Source of the DNA: Pseudomonadales bacterium
GTDB lineage: Bacteria; Pseudomonadota; Gammaproteobacteria; Pseudomonadales; Ketobacteraceae
Length of the DNA: 64,000 nt
NCBI GenBank assembly: GCA_022361455.1
Contig: JAKSAW010000647.1
Coordinates: 1 to 64,000, forward strand
Direction of reading: 5' to 3'
Shown: positions 1 through 8,930 of the stretch, piece by piece
How the letters are laid out: each line of letters starts with the position of its first letter
How positions within the stretch are numbered: position 1 is the stretch's first letter
Position numbers and translations under genes: made by a program
Notes under the pieces: model-generated
Database searches by the model: none
What the model saw: the letters and a program-made list of their open reading frames with translations, nothing else
Told to the model about the DNA's origin: nothing

Positions 1-608
1 ATGCCTAAAAGGATTTGCGTATCCTCATCAATGTTGAAGGCTTCCCGCACCAAGTCGGGGTAATAACGTAAGCAACCTTGCGGGCAGCAAGCTACACCAT
101 GAGCCGTCATCGATAACATCAGATTCTGGATATACATACCCACATCGATGGCTACGGATGCGCCAAAGCGTTTATCCATGCCGATAAAACAAGCATGGGG
201 GGCATCGAACATTTCAAAATTTCTCAGGGAGGCTCGCATACGGCCTGCAGTATCTTCCCGTTCAATGCCCATGCTGTTATACAGTTGCACAGCGCAATCT
301 ACTTGGCGACGACGGTAATCACCATCAAACTTCTCTGGGTAGTCGTAATCTGAACAGAATGGTTCCCCTGCCATTGCACGAGCGACCATTTTTTCACGCA
401 AACTATCACGTAATTCGCCCGAGGCCACATAAACACTCCATGGCTGGATATTGCAGTTGGATGGTGCATGCTGCGCAAGCTTAAAAATACTTTCGAGTGT
501 TTCTTGAGGAACGGGCTTGTCTAAATAGCCGCGCACGGAGCGGCGGCTAGTAATAGCATCCGCCAAACTCATCGTGTCTGGAGACACGGGGTTTTGTTGA
601 GAAGTCAT
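1..608 (-). CDS. Nitroreductase family protein (3' end outside window)
   Basis: Reading back from an ATG at 608-606 gives an open frame of 202 codons that runs off the left edge, so the C-terminus is missing. The N-terminal part carries the RRSVRGYLDKPVP signature near residues 21-33, followed by LAQHAPSNCNIQPW, which is typical of FMN-dependent nitroreductases. The family reduces nitroaromatics, quinones or flavins with NAD(P)H. A GAGGGATAACA stretch before the ATG supports this start. The substrate cannot be told from sequence. It points the same way as moaB but is separated from it by about 170 bp, so it probably has its own promoter. Confidence 0.88.
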   Translation of the reverse strand, partial: MTSQQNPVSPDTMSLADAITSRRSVRGYLDKPVPQETLESIFKLAQHAPSNCNIQPWSVYVASGELRDSLREKMVARAMAGEPFCSDYDYPEKFDGDYRRRQVDCAVQLYNSMGIEREDTAGRMRASLRNFEMFDAPHACFIGMDKRFGASVAIDVGMYIQNLMLSMTAHGVACCPQGCLRYYPDLVREAFNIDEDTQILLG

Positions 609-777
609 TGTTATCCCTCTTCGCCTTTCTCAATGGTAATCTCAATTACTGCGTAACGATTTTTTGCAGCGTCGATTACTAAGTTCTTATTACAGTTTTT
701 GTGGCGAAGCTTAATGCTCGCCCGGCGATATTTAAGTAATTTAAATTTTAGTTATTTTGATTATTTAGTTTGAGCAT

Positions 778-1323
778 TTAATCCCTAGATTCGCACTGCT
801 CTGAAGCAGCACGATTTGAGGTGATTAAAGCCACAAAATTACAGGGCTTGTTGGTGGCATCTAGCTGCTGTCCGATAACCTTTTCCCAGGCAGTACGACA
901 GGCATTGGTAGAACCAGGCACACAAAAAATCACTGTATTATTTGCCAACCCTCCAATAGCGCGAGATTGGATTGTCGATGTACCGATTTCTTCATAAGAC
1001 ACCTGACGGAATAATTCACCGAAGCCCTCAACGGTTTTATCAAACAATGGTTCCATGGCTTCAGGGGTGCTATCTCTACCCGCGAATCCTGTTCCGCCCG
1101 TGACAATGATTGCTTCTACCTCTGTATCAGCAATCCATTGCGAAGTTATGGCGCGGATAGCATATATATCATCCTTAACAATGGCGCGGCCCTCAATTTG
1201 ATGACCAGCCGCAGTTGCCAACTCCACCAAACAATCACCAGAGGTATCCGTTTCTGGAATGCGAGTATCAGAAACAGTTAACACGGCAATATTAACAGGC
1301 AAAAATTCTTTAGCAGCTGACAT
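778..1323 (-). CDS. moaB: Molybdenum cofactor biosynthesis protein B
   Basis: A 181-residue MoaB/MogA-fold protein. It starts with NIAVLTVSDTR and carries the VTGGTGFAGRDSTPEAM motif around residues 74-91, which is the molybdopterin-binding loop of the family. In Mo-cofactor synthesis MoaB-type proteins are linked to adenylylation of molybdopterin, although the role of E. coli MoaB itself is unsettled. It lies 33 bp downstream of moaA on the same strand, so the two are probably one transcript. A GGAGAG ribosome site precedes the ATG. MogA is the closest alternative name; the moaA linkage favours MoaB. Confidence 0.93.
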   Translation of the reverse strand: MSAAKEFLPVNIAVLTVSDTRIPETDTSGDCLVELATAAGHQIEGRAIVKDDIYAIRAITSQWIADTEVEAIIVTGGTGFAGRDSTPEAMEPLFDKTVEGFGELFRQVSYEEIGTSTIQSRAIGGLANNTVIFCVPGSTNACRTAWEKVIGQQLDATNKPCNFVALITSNRAASEQCESRD

Positions 1324-1356
1324 TTGTTCTCTCCGAAATGCGAAAGCGTTACCGAC

Positions 1357-2340
1357 TTATCCGCCGGTCATATTCATAAAGCGAACGATTTGAGGCTCTT
1401 CGTTCAAATCAAATTCGTGACGTTCAGGTTTTATATTCATTGATTCTCGGATAGCTTCTTCAAGCGCTTCGTCAGATACTGAAGGATCCCTAACTAAAGC
1501 TCTCAGATCTACGGAATGCTCGTTACCTAAACATAAAAGCAATCGCCCTTCTGCCGTTAAGCGCACGCGATTACAAGTGCTACAAAAATTATTACTATGG
1601 GGTGAAATAAAACCAACACGGGTCGTACTATTCGCTAATGCATAATAGCGACTGGGTCCACCAGTATTGTCTTCTAGCGACGTCAATTCATAATGGGCAG
1701 ATAAATGCTGGCGAATTTCTTCCGACGTCATTAGTGACAAGGCGCGATCATGTTCCTTTATTGCACCTAATGGCATCTCCTCGATAAAGGAGATATCGAT
1801 CTCTCTATGCCTAGCAAACTCGACAAGGTTAACAATTTCATCCTCGTTACGGCCTTTCAGAATAACCGCATTTAATTTTATCTTCTGAAAGTTTTGTTCA
1901 CAGGCTGCATCTATACCATCAATTACTGTTTGCAAATCACCGGTGCGTGTCAGTGATTTAAATTTGAGAGGATGCAAGCTATCCAAACTTACATTGATAC
2001 GCTTAACACCAATTTGCTTGAGCGCAGGTGCAACCTTAGAAAGCTGTGATCCATTGGTGGTAATGACCAACTCATTTAGCCCAGGTAAAGCAGCGACTTT
2101 TTCCAGAAGCCAAAGCACATTTTTTCTTACCAGCGGCTCGCCGCCGGTGATACGAATTTTCTTCACACCCAAGGCTACAAATGCCTTGGCTATACGATAG
2201 GTTTCTTCTAAGGAAAGAACTTGATCGCGAGGCAAGAACGTCATTTCTTCGGCCATGCAATAGACACAGCGAAAATCACAGCGGTCGGTCACTGAAATTC
2301 TCAAATAATTGACGGTTCTATTAAAACGATCAACCAGCAT
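1357..2340 (-). CDS. moaA: GTP 3',8-cyclase (radical SAM)
   Basis: MoaA rearranges GTP to 3',8-cyclo-7,8-dihydro-GTP, the first step of molybdenum cofactor synthesis. The 327-residue protein has the N-terminal radical-SAM cluster motif C21-x3-C25-x2-C28 and the GGEPL motif. A second C-terminal cluster motif ([10 protein letters not shown] followed by a further Cys) binds the second 4Fe-4S cluster. The chain ends in the conserved Gly-Gly tail (NMTGG). Length matches the family. It is followed closely by moaB. The MoaC/D/E partners are not in this window. Confidence 0.96.
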   Translation of the reverse strand: MLVDRFNRTVNYLRISVTDRCDFRCVYCMAEEMTFLPRDQVLSLEETYRIAKAFVALGVKKIRITGGEPLVRKNVLWLLEKVAALPGLNELVITTNGSQLSKVAPALKQIGVKRINVSLDSLHPLKFKSLTRTGDLQTVIDGIDAACEQNFQKIKLNAVILKGRNEDEIVNLVEFARHREIDISFIEEMPLGAIKEHDRALSLMTSEEIRQHLSAHYELTSLEDNTGGPSRYYALANSTTRVGFISPHSNNFCSTCNRVRLTAEGRLLLCLGNEHSVDLRALVRDPSVSDEALEEAIRESMNIKPERHEFDLNEEPQIVRFMNMTGG

Positions 2341-2370
2341 AATATGCTTTTAACATCCTCTTCATAACAT

Positions 2371-3240
2371 TTAAGACTTGATTGATTGCCAAGCAGCTTC
2401 CATGGTTTCTAAATCCGTGGACTCGATAGGCGTTCCCTGTTGTCGCAACAATTCTTCCATTGCCCGATAACGTTTTTCAAATTTATCATTGGATTGTTTC
2501 ATCACAATCTCTGGATCCCGCTTTAAATGACGTAGCAGGTTCACGCAACAAAACATTAGATCGCCGATTTCTTCCGCCACTTCGTCGGTGGTTTTTTCTT
2601 CTGCAACAGCCTCAGAAATTTCTTCCATTTCTTCCGCCATTTTTTCTAAGACAAAGCGATAATGAGGCCAATCAAAGCCAACTTTCGCCGCATTTTTTTG
2701 CAGCTTTTCGGCACGCTTCAAGGGTGCCATACCACGAGGGATATCGCCCAATGTGGTATCGGTCTCGGTAGGAACTGTTCCTGCCGCCATTTTGGCAAGC
2801 TTTTCTTCCCGCTTAATTTCATCCCAGCGTTTTTTGATTTCCGCTTCATCTGCACGGTTATCGGGATCGATCTTACTAGCCAAGGTTCCACTGGGGAATA
2901 CATGAGGATGCCGGCGCACCATTTTTTCCACAAGGTTGTTTGCGACATCCTGAAAGCTAAAGGCGTCTATCTCTTTGGCCATTTGGCTATGAAACACCAC
3001 TTGCAGCAACAGATCACCTAACTCATCTTTGAGCTCTGCCATATCGTTTTTTTCTATGGCATCTACCACTTCATAGGCTTCTTCTAAGGTATAGGCTGCG
3101 ATGGTGGAAAAGTTTTGTTGTAGATCCCAATTACACCCGGTATCGGGTTGGCGTAATCGGGCCATCATATACTCGACGCGCTCGAAGGCTCGAGCGGTTT
3201 CTAGGTCAATGGATAAAATATCGCTGTCTTGGTCACTCAT
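2371..3240 (-). CDS. mazG: Nucleoside triphosphate pyrophosphohydrolase
   Basis: MazG hydrolyses (d)NTPs to NMPs and pyrophosphate and is linked to control of ppGpp-related starvation signalling. The 289-residue protein has two tandem MazG domains. Each has the EExxE...ExxD metal-binding pattern: LEEAYEVVDAI with EELGDLLLQ in the first, EEMEEISEAV with EEIGDLMFC in the second. The chain is longer than E. coli MazG (263 aa), mainly through a charged linker around residues 125-160. It follows relA on the same strand after a short gap, the conserved relA-mazG arrangement. Confidence 0.95.
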   Translation of the reverse strand: MSDQDSDILSIDLETARAFERVEYMMARLRQPDTGCNWDLQQNFSTIAAYTLEEAYEVVDAIEKNDMAELKDELGDLLLQVVFHSQMAKEIDAFSFQDVANNLVEKMVRRHPHVFPSGTLASKIDPDNRADEAEIKKRWDEIKREEKLAKMAAGTVPTETDTTLGDIPRGMAPLKRAEKLQKNAAKVGFDWPHYRFVLEKMAEEMEEISEAVAEEKTTDEVAEEIGDLMFCCVNLLRHLKRDPEIVMKQSNDKFEKRYRAMEELLRQQGTPIESTDLETMEAAWQSIKS

Positions 3241-3266
3241 GTAAGAGGGCCTTTGCTGAATTCAGA

Positions 3267-5525
3267 CTAAAATTGTCTCACAGTTGGATGATAACGTTTA
3301 ACCTCAATCACATTAGGCAGCTGATTTATTTTACCCAGCAAACTGCCCAAGGCACTCAGTCCACCGATTTCCACTGTAATAGTCATAGTGGCGGTATTAT
3401 CCGTGCGATCTGAGTGGGTTTTGACAGCCGTTACATTCACATGCTCATTGGCTAGAACGCCCGACACATCGCGCAACAAACCCTGGCGGTCGTAGGCGCG
3501 AATAAAAACTTCCACAGGGTAGAATTTGTCTTCGATGCTGCTCCAGCTAACTTCAACTAAGCGGTCTGGATCAGATTTACGCAAACGTTTTAACTCAGCG
3601 CAATCAGATCGATGCACAGTGATGCCCCGACCAACAGAAATATAACCAAGAATTAAATCACCCGGCACAGGCTTGCAGCAGCCGGCGATATTGGTCATTA
3701 AATTATTAACGCCTTCCACTTCGAATTCACTGCGAGAAGTGCTAATACGTGGGCGCCGGGCATCCAATGGAATAAGTTCTTGCTGGAGAGATTCAGCATC
3801 GTCGTCTTGTACCAAATTCAGAACTTGGGTGACACGAAGATCACCGGATCCTATGGCCGCATAAATATCATCAGCAGTTTTAACATTTAGCGCATTAGCT
3901 AATACATCAAGGTCAACTTTGCCAATATCCAAACGCTGAAATTCTTTTTCGAGAATCGCCTTACCATCGACAATATTGCTGTCGCGATCTTGGCGTTTAA
4001 ACCAATGTAAAACTTTAGCCCTTGCTCGAGGGGTTTGAATGTAACCTAAGGATGGATTGATCCAATCACGGCTGGGCGAATCGTCATTGCCTTTGAGGAT
4101 TTCAACTTGTTCGCCAGTTTTAAGGGTATAGTTTAGTGGCACGATACGGCCATTAACTTTAGCACCGCGACAGCGATGGCCCACTTCGGTATGAATGTGA
4201 TAAGCAAAATCTAGTGGTGTAGCACCTTGGCCAACATCAACTACGTGACCGTCTGGCGTAAACACATAAACCCGTTCATCGACGATGTCCTGGCTAAACT
4301 GCGCAATCACACTGCTAATACCAGAATCACCAAGCTCCTCTTGCCACTCAAGAACCTGACGTAGCCAAGCGATTTTATCATCGTAACTATCGACTTTGCT
4401 GGATGAACCCTCTTTGTAACGCCAATGCGCACAAACACCCAATTCCGCCTCTTCATGCATTTCTTGAGTTCGAATTTGTACTTCTAATACCTTGCCTTCA
4501 GGCCCCAACACTGCCGTATGCAACGAGCGATAACCATTTTCTTTTGGCGTTGCAATATAGTCGTCGAACTCGCGGGGTATATGCTTCCAAAGACTGTGCA
4601 CAATCCCTAAAGCCGCATAACAATCGCGAATATCGGGGACTAGAACTCGAACTGCGCGCACATCATAAACTTGATAAAAGTCGATACGCTTACGCTTCAT
4701 TTTTCGCCAAATACTAAAAATATGTTTAGCGCGACCATTTACTTCCGAATCAATACCAGCCTCTGACAAAGAGTCCGTGACTTCAGTTATCACACTATCA
4801 ATATACTGCTCTCGGTCTATGCGCTTTTCATCGAGCAGCTTAGCGATTTTTTTGTAGGCATTAGGATGTAAATAACGAAAGGAAAGATCTTCTAATTCCC
4901 ACTTGATATGACCAATACCTAAGCGATGAGCTAAGGGAGCATAAATATCGAAGACTTCCTTAGCGACCTTTTGCTTTTTTACTTCAGGCGCTTCTTTAAC
5001 AGCACGAATCGCGCAAGTACGCTCAGCCAGCTTGATCAAGGCAACGCGCACATCATCTACCATGGCAACCAACATCTTGCGCAGGTTTTCCAATTGGTGA
5101 CTGCTCTGCCCAAGGACTACTTTCTTATCGGGATTCATGACGGCACTAATGGCAGCCATTTGGATAACGCCATCGATCAAATGGGCGATATTTTTACCTG
5201 CTCGCTTTTTAACTGCCTCTAGAGATACTAAGTTTTCCCGCACAGCACGATAGATCACAGCAGCTTTAAGAGAATCGGTATCCAGATGTAATTCGGCGAG
5301 TATCTCGGCCATCTCTAGACCAGTGCGATAGCCACTGGCCCCTTCTGCCCACGGGTGCTCGCCTTGAGAAGTGTTATCCAATTCTTTGGCCCACAGACAA
5401 AGCTCGATTAAACCAGCCTCGTCGGTAATATCCACATCGTGACGATCACGCAGCCGCTGAATCCAGGCATGCAGGTCAACTTCGCCATCTTCGTGTACTG
5501 GGTGATCTTCTCTAACTTTTACCAT
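3267..5525 (-). CDS. relA: GTP pyrophosphokinase (ppGpp synthetase I)
   Basis: RelA makes (p)ppGpp from ATP and GTP/GDP when uncharged tRNA occupies the ribosome. Domain order is a degenerate hydrolase domain lacking the His-Asp pair, then the synthetase domain with the EFDDYIATPKENGYRSLHT stretch, then TGS (VYVFTPDGHVVDV) and a C-terminal ACT domain. The acidic EFDD sequence is typical of monofunctional RelA rather than bifunctional SpoT/Rel. I chose the ATG at 5525 (MVKVREDHP, 752 aa): it aligns with E. coli RelA, has AAAGAG upstream and avoids overlapping rlmD. An upstream in-frame start at 5561 would add 12 residues. It lies in an rlmD-relA-mazG run. Confidence 0.96.
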   Translation of the reverse strand: MVKVREDHPVHEDGEVDLHAWIQRLRDRHDVDITDEAGLIELCLWAKELDNTSQGEHPWAEGASGYRTGLEMAEILAELHLDTDSLKAAVIYRAVRENLVSLEAVKKRAGKNIAHLIDGVIQMAAISAVMNPDKKVVLGQSSHQLENLRKMLVAMVDDVRVALIKLAERTCAIRAVKEAPEVKKQKVAKEVFDIYAPLAHRLGIGHIKWELEDLSFRYLHPNAYKKIAKLLDEKRIDREQYIDSVITEVTDSLSEAGIDSEVNGRAKHIFSIWRKMKRKRIDFYQVYDVRAVRVLVPDIRDCYAALGIVHSLWKHIPREFDDYIATPKENGYRSLHTAVLGPEGKVLEVQIRTQEMHEEAELGVCAHWRYKEGSSSKVDSYDDKIAWLRQVLEWQEELGDSGISSVIAQFSQDIVDERVYVFTPDGHVVDVGQGATPLDFAYHIHTEVGHRCRGAKVNGRIVPLNYTLKTGEQVEILKGNDDSPSRDWINPSLGYIQTPRARAKVLHWFKRQDRDSNIVDGKAILEKEFQRLDIGKVDLDVLANALNVKTADDIYAAIGSGDLRVTQVLNLVQDDDAESLQQELIPLDARRPRISTSRSEFEVEGVNNLMTNIAGCCKPVPGDLILGYISVGRGITVHRSDCAELKRLRKSDPDRLVEVSWSSIEDKFYPVEVFIRAYDRQGLLRDVSGVLANEHVNVTAVKTHSDRTDNTATMTITVEIGGLSALGSLLGKINQLPNVIEVKRYHPTVRQF

Positions 5526-5535
5526 GTAATCTCTT

Positions 5536-6882
5536 TTATTTGGCGGGTTCGAACACCGCAATCGATTCTACGTGCGTGGTATGAGGAAACATATCCATAA
5601 TCCCAGCTTTAGTTAAGCGATAACCTTGCTGCACCAATTCCCCCGCATCTCTAGCCAAAGTGGCAGGATTACAGGACACGTAGACGATACGTTCTGGTTT
5701 AAACACCGTCATTTTCTGTACGATCTCCAAAGCTCCCGAGCGCGGAGGATCGATCAATATTTTATTAAATCCATTACTACCAGACAGATTAGCCCAAGGC
5801 TGATCCTCAAATGGCTGCGTTAAATCCGCGCCAAAGAACTCAACATTATCTAATTGATTAAATGCCGCATTCTCTTTACCGCGAACTACCATGGCTTCAC
5901 CACCTTCCACACCAACCACATGCTGTGTTTTAGTGGCGATAGGCAAAGTAAAGTTCCCCAAACCGCAGAACAGATCCAGCACTCTATCAGTGGGGGCTAA
6001 CTCTAAAAACTCAATGGCTCGACTTACCATCGCTCGATTTATAAATGGGTTAACTTGAGTAAAGTCCATGGGATGAAACTTCAACTCTACGCCAAAGTCA
6101 TCTAGTCGATAGCTTAGTCGTTCCTCACCTTCTTCCGGCCAAACCCTATGCACCGTGTCGTTACCACCAGGCTGCAGATACAACTGCAAGTTTTGGGCCT
6201 GGCAGAACGCTAATAAAGCAGACTGATCTGATTCACTCAGTGGCTCTAGGTGCCGGAACACGAGGGCTGTGGCGTCATCCCCTTGAGCTACTTCAATTTG
6301 GGGAAGGGTGCGATGACAATCTAGACCACTAATTAACTCGCGGAATTGCGGGATGATTCCACCTACTTCAGGCACCAAAACAGTGCAACTTTCTATATCC
6401 GCCACAAAAGGGCTGCGCTTCTCGCGAAATCCCACCATGGCTCCCCCTTTCTTGGGGACAAACTTCACGGCAAGACGAGCCTTGCGTCGATAACCCTGTG
6501 TCGGACTCCTCATCGGTTCCAAAAGGGTTTCCGGAGCCAGGCCCCCAAAATGCTTCAGCTGCTCCAGTAGCACATCTTGTTTGAGGCTAACTTGAGCATC
6601 CGTATGCAAATGCTGAAGGCTACAGCCACCGCAAATACTGGCGTGGGCACAGTCGGGCTCCACTCTCTTGTCGCTAGCCTGCTGAACCTCTAGTGTTCGC
6701 CCCTCATCAAACTTGCTGCGCTTTTCTGTGTATTGAAAAGAAACTTCCTCACCAGCTAGAGCCCCTTCCACAAAAATCGTTTTGCCATCGATATGGGTAA
6801 CACCTCGACCATCATGGCTGGTGCTTTCAATGGTGCAACGCACCGGTTCTTGAGGGAGCTTCTTACGTCTTCGTCTTGCCAT
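5536..6882 (-). CDS. rlmD: 23S rRNA (uracil-1939 C5) methyltransferase
   Basis: RlmD methylates U1939 of 23S rRNA using S-adenosylmethionine. The 448-residue protein starts with a basic tail and a TRAM RNA-binding domain (residues about 13-68). A 4Fe-4S site follows at C78-x5-C84-x2-C87. The C-terminal Rossmann methyltransferase has DLFCGLGNFTLP for SAM binding. The catalytic cysteine is C404 in SCNPATLARD. Its stop codon lies about 10 bp before the relA start, so the two are probably co-transcribed. Confidence 0.95.
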   Translation of the reverse strand: MARRRRKKLPQEPVRCTIESTSHDGRGVTHIDGKTIFVEGALAGEEVSFQYTEKRSKFDEGRTLEVQQASDKRVEPDCAHASICGGCSLQHLHTDAQVSLKQDVLLEQLKHFGGLAPETLLEPMRSPTQGYRRKARLAVKFVPKKGGAMVGFREKRSPFVADIESCTVLVPEVGGIIPQFRELISGLDCHRTLPQIEVAQGDDATALVFRHLEPLSESDQSALLAFCQAQNLQLYLQPGGNDTVHRVWPEEGEERLSYRLDDFGVELKFHPMDFTQVNPFINRAMVSRAIEFLELAPTDRVLDLFCGLGNFTLPIATKTQHVVGVEGGEAMVVRGKENAAFNQLDNVEFFGADLTQPFEDQPWANLSGSNGFNKILIDPPRSGALEIVQKMTVFKPERIVYVSCNPATLARDAGELVQQGYRLTKAGIMDMFPHTTHVESIAVFEPAK

Positions 6883-6909
6883 TTAATCCAACTAACCTTA
6901 AAAACTAAT

Positions 6910-6950
6910 TAACCTTAAAAACAATAAAAGGCTGCAGAAACAGCCTTTGT
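6910..6950 (-). terminator. Intrinsic terminator of the exonuclease gene
   Basis: A perfect 8-bp stem (AAAGGCTG/CAGCCTTT, arms 6927-6934 and 6941-6948) is followed on the minus strand by a T-rich run. It lies just past the stop of the PolB-type exonuclease, so it should end that transcript before rlmD. Confidence 0.75.
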
Positions 6951-6984
6951 TAGATCTCTTAACTGGAGCGCCTTGCTCAAAGCG

Positions 6985-7752
6985 CTATCTTATCTCTTCT
7001 AAAAATGCGAGAAAGTGTGGCTTGGCCTCGCGTTTTAAATATTCTTTTACCATGGCCAGCTCCATCTCGTAACCGTCATGACTTAAGGTTCCTTTCATAA
7101 GCAAGAAACGCAAATATACTAACCAAGTATTTAGTACATCGGTTTCGCAGTAATCGCGGATGCCTTTAATATCCCCTTGCTGAAAGGCATCCCAAACCTT
7201 CGCGCCACTCATACCCATTTTTCCAGGAAACCCTAACAAGGTGGCAATTTGATCCAGTGGCACGTAGGCACGTTGTTGATACATACCTAACACTTCCATC
7301 AGATCCGTATGGCGTTCATGATAACGGTTGATATAGTTGTTCCACTTGAAACTATTATCTTCCTGACCAGTATCCCAGTAACGCGGCGCTTGCACACCAT
7401 GCACCATGGAACGATAGTGAACAACCGGCAGATCAAAACCTCCGCCGTTCCAGGAAACAATAGTTGGTGAGTAGCGATCAATGATATCGAAAAAGCGTTC
7501 TAGGATTTCTTTCTCCGAGGCGTTTTCATCCCCTAATGTCCACACTGCAATTTTATCGCCGCTGCGAAGCACCGCTGAAATAGCAACAACTCGGTGTAGG
7601 TGTAAGCGCAAAAATTCAGTTCCATTCTCTTGGCGGCGCAAGTTGTACATAGCATTAGCTGCGTCGTCGTCGCTAAGATCACCTAAGTCATAAACTCGGC
7701 GACCACCTTCTACATCGGGAATGGTTTCGATATCAAATACAAGTACATTCAT
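6985..7752 (-). CDS. PolB-like 3'-5' exonuclease
   Basis: A 255-residue stand-alone DEDD-type exonuclease resembling the proofreading domain of family B DNA polymerases (DNA_pol_B_exo2 family). Visible motifs are Exo I FDIETIPD (residues 6-13), Exo II with WNGGGFDLPV, and Exo III YCETDVLNTW near residues 190-200. The acidic residues needed for two-metal catalysis are present. There is no polymerase domain. The cellular role is not established; DNA or RNA trimming is an inference. It sits between cysM and rlmD on the same strand and ends at a good hairpin terminator. Confidence 0.85.
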   Translation of the reverse strand: MNVLVFDIETIPDVEGGRRVYDLGDLSDDDAANAMYNLRRQENGTEFLRLHLHRVVAISAVLRSGDKIAVWTLGDENASEKEILERFFDIIDRYSPTIVSWNGGGFDLPVVHYRSMVHGVQAPRYWDTGQEDNSFKWNNYINRYHERHTDLMEVLGMYQQRAYVPLDQIATLLGFPGKMGMSGAKVWDAFQQGDIKGIRDYCETDVLNTWLVYLRFLLMKGTLSHDGYEMELAMVKEYLKREAKPHFLAFLEEIR

Positions 7753-7781
7753 GGATGCTAATTAGGACCTATAAAATGGGA

Positions 7782-8687
7782 TTAGCCAGGGAAAACGCCT
7801 GTGGAGAGATAACGATCTCCCCGGTCGCAAATAATTGCGACGATCACCGCATTCTCTACTTCGGCAGACACTTGCAATGCCCCAGCTACTGAGCCACCAG
7901 AGGACACGCCACAAAAGATGCCTTCGCGCTCAGCTAATGCTCGCATGGTGTTTTCCGCATCTTGCTGATTAATATCGATGACACGATCGACTCTTGTTTC
8001 ATCATAAATAGTGGGTAAGTACTCTTTAGGCCAGCGGCGTATCCCTGGGATCGCTGAGCCTTCTTGAGGTTGCAAGCCCACAATCTGAATATCAGGATTC
8101 TTCTCTTTGAGATACCGGGAAGTCCCCATAATGGTTCCTGTAGTACCCATAGAGCTGATAAAGTGGGTAATCTTGCCGTGGGTGTCCTGCCAAATTTCAG
8201 GGCCAGTTCCCGTGTAGTGCGCCAAGGGATTATCCTGATTAGCAAACTGATCTAGCACTAAGCCCTTGCCTTCGCTTTGCATCTTGTGGGCAAGGTCACG
8301 AGCGCCTTCCATGCCTTCGGCTTGAGTCACAGAAATAAGCTCCGCACCGTAGGCCCTCATGGAGGCTCGGCGCTCTTCGCTCATGTTGTCTGGCATGATG
8401 AGCTTCATCTTGTAGCCTTTAATGGCGGCAGCCATGGCTAACGCAATGCCTGTATTACCGCTAGTGGCTTCAATTAAAGTATCACCAGGCTTGATCAGCC
8501 CACGCTCTTCCGCCTGAGTGATCATGCTCAAGGCTGGTCGATCTTTAACCGAGCCCGCAGGGTTGTTACCTTCAAGCTTCACTAAGATGGTATTGGATGT
8601 GTCACCAGGGAGACGTTGCAGCCTAACGAGGGGTGTTTTACCAACAAAGTCTTCGATAGTTGGAAATTCATTGTTTAGATTATTCAT
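7782..8687 (-). CDS. cysM: Cysteine synthase B
   Basis: A PLP-dependent O-acetylserine sulfhydrylase that makes cysteine from O-acetylserine and sulfide or thiosulfate. GNNPAGSVKDRPALSM (around residue 40) holds the Schiff-base lysine, EATSGNTGIALA the substrate loop, and SSMGTTGTIMG the phosphate-binding loop. IPGIRRWPKEYLP and the short length (301 aa) mark CysM rather than CysK. I prefer the ATG at 8687; a TTG three codons upstream (8696) is also in frame. It is divergent from the barA-like kinase gene, the arrangement known for cysM/gacS in Pseudomonas. Confidence 0.95.
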   Translation of the reverse strand: MNNLNNEFPTIEDFVGKTPLVRLQRLPGDTSNTILVKLEGNNPAGSVKDRPALSMITQAEERGLIKPGDTLIEATSGNTGIALAMAAAIKGYKMKLIMPDNMSEERRASMRAYGAELISVTQAEGMEGARDLAHKMQSEGKGLVLDQFANQDNPLAHYTGTGPEIWQDTHGKITHFISSMGTTGTIMGTSRYLKEKNPDIQIVGLQPQEGSAIPGIRRWPKEYLPTIYDETRVDRVIDINQQDAENTMRALAEREGIFCGVSSGGSVAGALQVSAEVENAVIVAIICDRGDRYLSTGVFPG

Positions 8688-8930
8688 GGTGGGCAATCAT
8701 ATCGGAATTCAGGTAGACGGCCAATGGTAGCTTCAGATTGGCGAAAAATCTCTTTGAATCAAATCGTTCTATGGTTATAACCCCAAGAAATTAAAGCTAA
8801 AATAAGTCGATAGATTGGCGAAATACGGGATGGGACGCTTTCCGCTAAACTATGAATAAAGAAAGTACACGAAGAGCGCTGAGAGACGAATAGATTAGCG
8901 GGATGCAAACGCAAAAGGGATTGGATTAAT

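Noticed and set aside
1943-2771. Plus- and minus-strand open frames of 60-120 codons across moaA and mazG
   Set aside because: They lie inside well-supported genes in other frames, with no ribosome site or known domain. The same holds for the many other short shadow frames in this window.
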